A stretch of DNA of 64,000 bases from positions 124,001 through 188,000 of the forward strand of contig JACKFB010000009.1 of assembly GCA_020632695.1 (NCBI GenBank), written 5' to 3'. A program made the position numbers and the translations under genes. The notes under the pieces are model-generated. The model did no database searches and was not told the origin of the DNA. It saw only the letters and a list, made by a program, of their open reading frames with translations. Shown one piece after another: positions 59,301-64,000 of this stretch (its first letter is position 1; every line of letters starts with the position of its first letter). This DNA is from Deltaproteobacteria bacterium. GTDB lineage: Bacteria; Myxococcota_A; UBA9042; PHBI01; JACKFB01.

Positions 59301-59877
59301 GGACCTTCACGAAGTCGCCCACGTTGTCGCGCTCGACCAGGTAGATGTTCTCCGGCTTCAGGTCGCGGTGGACGATGCGCTTGTCGTGGGCCTCGGCCAG
59401 GGAGTGGCAGATCTGCAGCGCGAGGCGCACCGCGCGCTCGGGCTCCAGCGCGCCGGAGTGGTCGAGCACCGACGCGAGGCTGACCCCCTCGAGGTACTCC
59501 ATGGTGAGGTAGAGGCTGCCGCGCTCGGTCTGGCCGAAGTCGTGGACGGTGATCGTGTGGGGCGAGCGCAGCCGCGCGGTCGCCCGCACCTCGATGTTGA
59601 AGCGCTGCGCGGCGGAGCGGTCCTCGCCGAGGCGCGGGTGCAGGATCTTGAGCGCCACCGGCCGGTCCATCGCGTGCTGGCGCGCCAGGTACACCGAGCC
59701 CATGCCGCCGGTGCCGACCAGCCGCACGATGGTGTACCGGTTGTCGATGACCGATCCGGGGGGCAGGCCCGACCCGAAGCGCACGAGCTTGGAGCCGTCG
59801 TAGGGGCAGCGCATCTTCTCCGACTGGAAGACACGCTCGCACTCGATGCACAGCTTCTCTTGAGGCGACTTGCTCAC
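56251..59877 (-). CDS. Ser/Thr protein kinase fused to AAA-like ATPase and TPR array
   Basis: 1208 residues from GTG 59877. Residues 9-24 (CIECERVFQSEKMRCPYDG) form a short zinc-ribbon-like start. Kinase domain ~46-310: VGTGGMGSVYLAR, ALKIL, HRDLKPENIYL near 168, DFGIAKVL near 192, GTPLYMSPEQATG. Residues ~370-700 are an AAA/STAND-like ATPase: REAERRALLAAFDGAL and the P-loop GPAGSGRTHL, then ILVLESCEQADPGTV for Walker B. Residues ~850-1208 are tandem TPRs (AEEFRHALALQE, RALEYAHRALTILDR, ARPFLERALRIRQAMGD). This layout is widespread in myxobacteria for signalling. No membrane segment. Divergent from the lipoprotein at 60075 with ~200 bases between. Confidence 0.92.
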   Translation of the reverse strand: MSKSPQEKLCIECERVFQSEKMRCPYDGSKLVRFGSGLPPGSVIDNRYTIVRLVGTGGMGSVYLARQHAMDRPVALKILHPRLGEDRSAAQRFNIEVRATARLRSPHTITVHDFGQTERGSLYLTMEYLEGVSLASVLDHSGALEPERAVRLALQICHSLAEAHDKRIVHRDLKPENIYLVERDNVGDFVKVLDFGIAKVLGPEGSAKLTKTGVVYGTPLYMSPEQATGKEVDGRSDLYALGCLLYEMLAGRPPFEGGNSVEVLYRQAHEVARPLLDVANVDGISPRLASVVDRLLSKQRHDRPGSAEETRNLLAACLSPASAAAAGARSGVPVPRPTTRVMPHAETIRQTATSAGAAPDARLTDGGRSVGREAERRALLAAFDGALVGSSGGAAWLRGPAGSGRTHLCEWLVRHARRTAGARACVATCEGDGGAPLGPVREWLECLLGTALMEREGVRQALELHSTLAGHADDDLAEGLLALLRPPVGHAPAPADAQTVSPPLTRLLLRAASQSPLILVLESCEQADPGTVTVLSQLLRTLGSSGAGLFVLLTGGDSAAPPWLTAAASGRGFAKIDLPPLADSEMQDLLDRMGCADVSLGEVILDLAGGCPGVAVACFEHVADDPVARRSLVESFRDGGALPERLPPLHLAACSQRLTEECEATGQPERAIAIVQRLGVLGPRVDMDTLMEFVAGEPDGGPPTLVDAVVDRLAAANLGRFDTDDPDCFVLSSGLIREACRCLGAGARRLRRLHGEAALLLEARAAAGEPIAPARIAAHHMAGGRPLDAVRWDLMDARERDNGDALDRVLIYQRARERLLTLPTRTRRERVVEEHEREIAGALGELRTQLGHYDMAVEAFEELRDLAALSGDLEGAARATRGLADVDEARADFGSAESRYEEAAKAFRAIGQPVEAAWCDLRRGKVMQTVGRYAEAEVAQDAARAVFEAQGETRGLASAREALGNLHTSTGHVDAAAEEFRHALALQELLDDRPGMGRTLYNLALAAFQRGELDRALEYAHRALTILDRIDHQRGTSTALGGIAMILQAQGRPAEARPFLERALRIRQAMGDRRAVANAHANLADVALLQGKHAEALELALAARDGYSEVGDRRGQALAEANVGEALRLLDDPQGAVGHHREAVEGYARLGQRDKTYCHILLGLAECELRVQRQDAARQALVTALDLAADLGLSEEEARIRERLDALA

Positions 59878-60074
59878 GCGCTCCCCGGAACCTGGTCCTC
59901 CGGCGCAGCCGAGCGGCCGCCGGTGCCGGCCATTGAAGCGCGCGCGGCCCGGATTCCACAAGGGCGACCGACGCCGAAGCACCTTGACAATCGCGAGGGC
60001 CCCTCCCGATACTGCGCCGACCTCTGGCGGCCCGGCCGACGGGTCGAACCCCACATGATTCGGAGGCATCGAGC

Positions 60075-61763
60075 ATGATGCGTCGCGGCTCCCGCCCCCA
60101 CTGGAACCTGTCCGTCGCCTCGACGGCGCTGCTGGGATTGGCGCTCGTGCCGGCTCTGGTGGCTTGCGACACCGGGCTCCAGGCGCAGCTCGACGCGAAG
60201 CGCGCGGCGCGCTACGAGGCCGCAGCGAAGGCGCTCGGCGCGCTGGAGGCCGAGCGCACCAAGATGCTGGAGGAGGCGCTCCCCGCCGAGGACGCGGCCG
60301 TCGAGGGGCAGAAGCACCCGATGGTGCTGTGGCGCGCGAAGATCGCCGAGCGTGACGACGCGGCCGCCCTCGAGAAGATGGCCGAGGAGTTCAAGGGCAC
60401 GCCGACCCAGAAGGCCGCCGTGGCTGGCGCCGCCTTCGCCCGCGAGTCCGCCTCCTTCTGGAAGGGCGACGCCAACCTCGAGCGCTACGTGAAGTTCCTG
60501 GCCGGCTACCTGGCCGAGGCCAAGGCCAACGCGGAGGCCGCCAAGGCCGCCAACGACACCGAGTTCGTCCAGCGCCCCTTCCTGGCGGAGGCCGCCTTCG
60601 ATCAGTTCTTCGTCCACGCCGCCCGGTTCTACCAGCTCCAGAGCCTGCCGCCGGATGTCCAGCTCACCACGGCCTTCCCCTACTGGCAGATCGCCTTCGG
60701 CATCCCCAGCCACGGCAACGAGAACTTCAGCGACTACGTGACGCGCCTGTGCCGGGCCTCCTCGGTGCAGGAGCGCTGCAAGGGCGTCCCGCACGAGCTG
60801 CGGCCGGCCGCCATCAACAAGCCCTACCTCGAGTACCTGAGCGAGCTGACCGCGGCCTACGACAAGGCCTACGACGTGAAGGTGTTCGACGAGGTGACCC
60901 AGCGCTACCGCAAGGGCCTGGCGGCCGCGATGGAGGCCAGCCCCGACCTGACCGAGGACCCGGTCCTGCCGGAGACCTTCTCCGACAGCGGGGCCACCGG
61001 CGGGCTGGTCGTGACCCTGAGCGACAAGCGTGGCGTCTACGTGATGGACACCCAGGTGAAGTCCGGCTTCAACGGCAGCATCCCCAGCGACCTGGGCGCG
61101 GCCCTGAGCGCGAAGATCGAGGAGCTCAAGGCGACGCCCGGCAACCAGATCGACTACGAGCGCGTGCTGCTCGAGGCGCCGGGCGCGCTGCCGGTGTCCA
61201 AGGTGCTGCAGGTGGTGGCGGCGCTCCCGCGTGACGTGGTCCGCCAGTTCGGCATGGTGGGCCGCCGCCGCGCCGACGAGAGCCTGCGCCGCGCCGGTCT
61301 GGTCGTCCGCCTGCCGGTGGAGGACGAGGGCACCAGCACCTCGTACCAGTTCAAGGAGGGCGACAAGGTCTCCTGCAACTACCTCGGCGTGGCCGGGCGG
61401 CCGCCCATCGGTCGCAAGGAGCCGGGCAGCTACCTGGTCATCCGCGACGGCAAGGCCAAGGCCGCGAAGCTCACCCGCGACGAGACCACCCGCGAGCTCG
61501 TGGTGTCGGAGCCGACCCTGGACGTGCCCACCACCGAGACCGCGAAGATCCAGGAGTGGGCGGACGCCAACGAGGGCATCGTCCGGCTCTTCCTCGACGG
61601 CGGCCAGACCTACTCGGACATGCTGTCGACCATCACCGGCATCCTCTACAAGTGCCACGACATCGAGGTGTCCGTGGACGAGCGCGGCGACCAGAAGATC
61701 GCCGTGCGCTGCGGCAAGACGGCCGAGCGGGACATCACCCTGGTCGTCGGCGTCTGCCAGTAG
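60075..61763 (+). CDS. Lipoprotein of unknown function
   Basis: 562 residues from ATG 60075 (ATG 60078 also possible). The leader LLGLALVPALVACDTG has a good lipobox with Cys at ~30. Then a helical Lys/Glu/Ala-rich segment (~35-150), a central region with paired cysteines (RLCRASSVQERCKGV), and a C-terminal part with KVSCNYLGVAGRPPIG and a disulphide-like YKCHD ... VRCGK ... VGVCQ. No domain is recognised. It precedes the PAAR/DUF2169 pair by ~100 bases on the same strand, so a link to secretion is possible but unproven. Confidence 0.8.
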   Translation: MMRRGSRPHWNLSVASTALLGLALVPALVACDTGLQAQLDAKRAARYEAAAKALGALEAERTKMLEEALPAEDAAVEGQKHPMVLWRAKIAERDDAAALEKMAEEFKGTPTQKAAVAGAAFARESASFWKGDANLERYVKFLAGYLAEAKANAEAAKAANDTEFVQRPFLAEAAFDQFFVHAARFYQLQSLPPDVQLTTAFPYWQIAFGIPSHGNENFSDYVTRLCRASSVQERCKGVPHELRPAAINKPYLEYLSELTAAYDKAYDVKVFDEVTQRYRKGLAAAMEASPDLTEDPVLPETFSDSGATGGLVVTLSDKRGVYVMDTQVKSGFNGSIPSDLGAALSAKIEELKATPGNQIDYERVLLEAPGALPVSKVLQVVAALPRDVVRQFGMVGRRRADESLRRAGLVVRLPVEDEGTSTSYQFKEGDKVSCNYLGVAGRPPIGRKEPGSYLVIRDGKAKAAKLTRDETTRELVVSEPTLDVPTTETAKIQEWADANEGIVRLFLDGGQTYSDMLSTITGILYKCHDIEVSVDERGDQKIAVRCGKTAERDITLVVGVCQ

Positions 61764-61864
61764 AGCCGAGGGCGAGCGGGCCGACGCGGGGTCGTTCGCC
61801 GCGTTGACACCGGCGCACCGGGGCTCGATACTCGCGGGTGTGTGGGCGCCCAGGGGAGTGAGCG

Positions 61865-62185
61865 ATGCCGGAGCAGGTTCGTATCGGCGATCTCGGCAAG
61901 TGTGACGCGTGTGCCCACGGCTGCCCGTCGTGCCCCCACCCGACCATCGGGCCGCTCATCGCGGGCTCGGCCGACGTGTTCGTCAACAAGCTGCCGGCCG
62001 GACGGCTCAACGACCCCGGCGTCCACGCCGCGTGCTGCAACGCGAACATGTGGAACACGGCCAAGGGCTCGGGGACCGTGTTCATCAATGGCAAGGCGGC
62101 CGTGCGCAAGGGCGACGCCACCAAGCACTGCGGCGGATCCGGCAAGATGACCATGGGCTCGGCCGACGTCTTCACCGGCGGCTGA
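61865..62185 (+). CDS. PAAR-domain (DUF4150-like) protein
   Basis: 106 residues from ATG 61865 (GGGGAGTG upstream). Compact Gly/His/Cys-rich protein: IGDLGKCDACAHGCPSCPHP at the start, SADVFVNKLPAGRLNDPGVH with the metal-binding His, then NGKAAVRKGDATKHCGG and MTMGSADVFTGG at the end. PAAR proteins cap the VgrG spike of type VI secretion systems or similar contractile injectors; short Cys-rich DUF4150 members pair with effectors and with DUF2169 adaptors. Exactly that neighbour starts 132 bases downstream. No VgrG or toxin is in the window. Confidence 0.87.
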   Translation: MPEQVRIGDLGKCDACAHGCPSCPHPTIGPLIAGSADVFVNKLPAGRLNDPGVHAACCNANMWNTAKGSGTVFINGKAAVRKGDATKHCGGSGKMTMGSADVFTGG

Positions 62186-62317
62186 CGCGACCCCGTCCGG
62201 AGCCTCGCCGGGTGCCTCGGCGGCGGGTTGCGCTCGAGGCGACGCTGATGCACCGTTCGAGACCGGCGCCCGCGACCGACGGCGGGCGTGGGCGTTCACG
62301 ACCGCGAGAGGGCCCGG

Positions 62318-64000
62318 ATGCCCGATTTCGAGGACAGCGGCTACCAGGGCATGTGGTTGCCCGGCCGGCGGGTCGACGGCGACGAGGGCATCGCGGTCAT
62401 CGCCAAGCGGCGCTTCGCCATCGACCTGGCCAGCGCGGCCTGTGTGCCCAGCGATGACGCTACGCCGGTGCGGATGACGGCGGAGCACCTCATCCCGGAC
62501 GACCCGGCGAACTCGAGCGTCGTGCGGGCGCCGGAGATCGCGCTCCACAAGCCGAAGGTCGACGTCATCGTGCTCGGGAGCGCGTACGCGCCCGGCGGCA
62601 AGCCCGCCAAGGAGTTCGAGGTGCGCCTGCGCATCGCCGGCGTGGTCGAGCGGCGGTTGCGCATCGTCGGGCCGCGGGTGGCGCACTGGGTCGCGCCCAA
62701 GAAGATGCTGAGCAAGAAGGAGCGCGACAAGGGCGAGGAGCAGCTCTATCCGACGCCGGTGTTCGGCGAGCCGGAGCCGGTGGCGAAGCTGCCGCTCCGC
62801 TACGAGTACGCGTTCGGCGGCAAGGCGGCCATCGTGCTCGACGAGTACGTGCAGGAGCTGGCCGAGGCGGCCAAGGAGAAGCAGGCCGAGAAGCTCGAGC
62901 GCAAGGAGCGCGCCAAGGCGATCGAGGAGCAGGTGCGCAAGGAGGAGGAGGCCAAGGAGGCCGCGGCGCAGGCCAAGGCGGACAAGGGCAAGGTCACCGA
63001 CGAGGGCGCCAGGGAGAAGGCGGACGCGGCGTTCGGCGACGGCGCGACGGGGTTCCTGGACGCCGAGATGCTGGCGCGGCTGGAGGCGGAGGAGGGGGCC
63101 GAGGAGCACCTGGATGTGGCGTCGCCGTACCGGCTGGGCGAGCAGGACGAGGTCGCGCCGGCCGAGGCGACGGGCGACGCGGACGACGAGGAGGAGGCGG
63201 GCGAGGCCACCGAAGAGGCCGAGGCGCCGGGGCCCTTCAGCGAGGGGACGGCGGTCATCGACATCACCGACCTGGAGACGCGCGACGAGCTGGGCGAGGT
63301 GCTGTCGGAGCGCCACCTGGAGCGGCGGGCGCAGCTCACCGACGGCGAGGGCACGATGCTGGTCCGCACCGAGGGGATGGGCGACGTGAGCCTGACCGAT
63401 GAGGGCTGGATCGACGAGGCCGGCCGGCGCCCGGAGCCGGTGGAGGCGCCGGTGGTCGAGGAGAGCCCCTACCCGCTGGTGCCGAGCCCGTCCAATCCGG
63501 TGGGGCGCGGCTTCTGCGTGTGTCCGCTGGAGCCTGCCGTCGAGGGCCTGCCCCTTCCTTCCATCGAGGACCCCGAGCGGCCGCTGCGCCCCGAGGAGCT
63601 GGTGCGCGACATCCTCGAGGTGGACTTCATGGCGCTGCCGACGCCGGTGGGCTTCGCGCCCTATCCGTGCGCCTGGTTCCCGCGGGCCGCCCTGGCCGGG
63701 GTGATGCCGTGGGACCTGGAGACCGCCAAGGACGCGATGAAGAAGGCCACCGAGGGCCTGGACCCGGAGGACCCCGACGACGCCGACACCATCGCCAGGA
63801 TCGAGGCGATGGAGATCCCGGTGATGCAGGCGGGGTGGTTCCAGGAGGCGCACCCGTGGCTGCAGGTGGAGCGGCTCAACGGCGACGAGGAGGTCTACCT
63901 CGACAACCTCACGCCGGAGGGGAACCTCTTCTTCCGGCTGCCCGGCATGCACCCGACGGCGACGGTGGACCTGGGGCGCGGGGAGTCGCGGCTCTTCTTG
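62318..64000 (+). CDS. DUF2169 protein, type VI secretion adaptor-like, with large insertion (runs off window)
   Basis: 561 codons from ATG 62318 to the window end without a stop, so the C-terminus is missing. YQGMWLPGRRVDGDEGIAVIAKRRFAI at the start, PEIALHKPKVDVIVLG, the split motif LRYEYAFGG (near 170) and NPVGRGFCV (near 390), and PVGFAPYPCAWFPR are DUF2169 hallmarks. Between the split motif halves, usually a few tens of residues apart, lies an insertion of about 180 residues, highly charged and helical (Glu/Lys/Ala runs, then Asp/Glu runs). DUF2169 proteins accompany PAAR and effector genes and are thought to load effectors onto the spike. It forms a pair with the PAAR gene at 61865. Confidence 0.88.
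   Translation, partial: MPDFEDSGYQGMWLPGRRVDGDEGIAVIAKRRFAIDLASAACVPSDDATPVRMTAEHLIPDDPANSSVVRAPEIALHKPKVDVIVLGSAYAPGGKPAKEFEVRLRIAGVVERRLRIVGPRVAHWVAPKKMLSKKERDKGEEQLYPTPVFGEPEPVAKLPLRYEYAFGGKAAIVLDEYVQELAEAAKEKQAEKLERKERAKAIEEQVRKEEEAKEAAAQAKADKGKVTDEGAREKADAAFGDGATGFLDAEMLARLEAEEGAEEHLDVASPYRLGEQDEVAPAEATGDADDEEEAGEATEEAEAPGPFSEGTAVIDITDLETRDELGEVLSERHLERRAQLTDGEGTMLVRTEGMGDVSLTDEGWIDEAGRRPEPVEAPVVEESPYPLVPSPSNPVGRGFCVCPLEPAVEGLPLPSIEDPERPLRPEELVRDILEVDFMALPTPVGFAPYPCAWFPRAALAGVMPWDLETAKDAMKKATEGLDPEDPDDADTIARIEAMEIPVMQAGWFQEAHPWLQVERLNGDEEVYLDNLTPEGNLFFRLPGMHPTATVDLGRGESRLFL

Noticed and set aside
54646..60078. A 1810-codon open frame on the plus strand
   Set aside because: Antisense to the kinase-TPR gene and out of frame with AddA; composition is Arg/Gly/Ala/Val-rich without domains.

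Overview
The window is very GC-rich (low-AT genes with strong G/C third positions, many GTG starts, four-base ATGA/GTGA gene overlaps). It most likely comes from a predatory or soil member of the Myxococcota (Deltaproteobacteria in the old sense). Supporting signs are a MYXO-CTERM-like tail at 55055..56344, cysteine-rich C-D-D-G-D-x-C-T repeat lipoproteins, an ECF sigma / membrane anti-sigma pair followed by DLDLH-type lipoproteins, Pkn2-like Ser/Thr kinases fused to TPRs, an operon-encoded lower mevalonate pathway, and a PAAR plus DUF2169 pair. Genus is not claimed.

Layout. 1-14.6 kb is an envelope/surface region. It holds a partial cysteine-rich protein with a degenerate caspase-like domain (minus strand), a small lipoprotein, a 1791-residue Cys-rich/lamin-tail/thrombospondin-3 lipoprotein, a frameshifted outer-membrane-type gene, an ECF sigma factor with its anti-sigma, and two paralogous lipoproteins. 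An exact bipartite motif lies before both the sigma gene and the second lipoprotein, suggesting one regulon. 14.6-23.4 kb is housekeeping: smpB, a B12-dependent ribonucleotide reductase, an aldo/keto reductase, a free-standing Lon N-domain protein and an unknown gene. 23.4-28.3 kb is a tight five-gene operon (type 2 IPP isomerase, mevalonate kinase, diphosphomevalonate decarboxylase, phosphomevalonate kinase, polyprenyl synthase).

28.3-45.9 kb is one long minus-strand run. Its upstream part is a HEAT-repeat protein with a DnaJ-type zinc finger, then htpG, then a secreted coiled-coil protein. It continues into a catabolic operon of LLM flavin monooxygenase, asparaginase-II-like amidase, aminomuconate-semialdehyde-type dehydrogenase, 2-aminophenol 1,6-dioxygenase beta, a fusion of the alpha subunit to a RidA/2-aminomuconate deaminase, a KynB-like formamidase and a DUF1338 (2-oxoadipate dioxygenase-like) enzyme. 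The run ends with a membrane kinase. This looks like an aromatic-amine ring-cleavage route with an unusual lower branch.

46-64 kb holds an unknown gene with an E-T repeat tail, an iron-type alcohol dehydrogenase, an AddB/AddA-like pair in which both nuclease domains carry Fe-S-type cysteines, a MYXO-CTERM protein, a kinase-AAA-TPR giant, a lipoprotein, and the PAAR/DUF2169 pair running off the right edge.

The most striking unexplained structure is a repeat family. Three copies of a roughly 96-119 bp imperfect palindrome (19.3, 32.2 and 46.0 kb) have hairpin arms that covary. Each is followed, in the same relative orientation, by a long tract of GGTCTC-type hexamers. The 32.2 kb copy lies inside the dioxygenase-deaminase fusion and encodes its linker. 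A fourth hexamer tract without the palindrome lies inside the anti-sigma gene. No tRNA, rRNA, tmRNA, CRISPR array or insertion-sequence transposase was seen.
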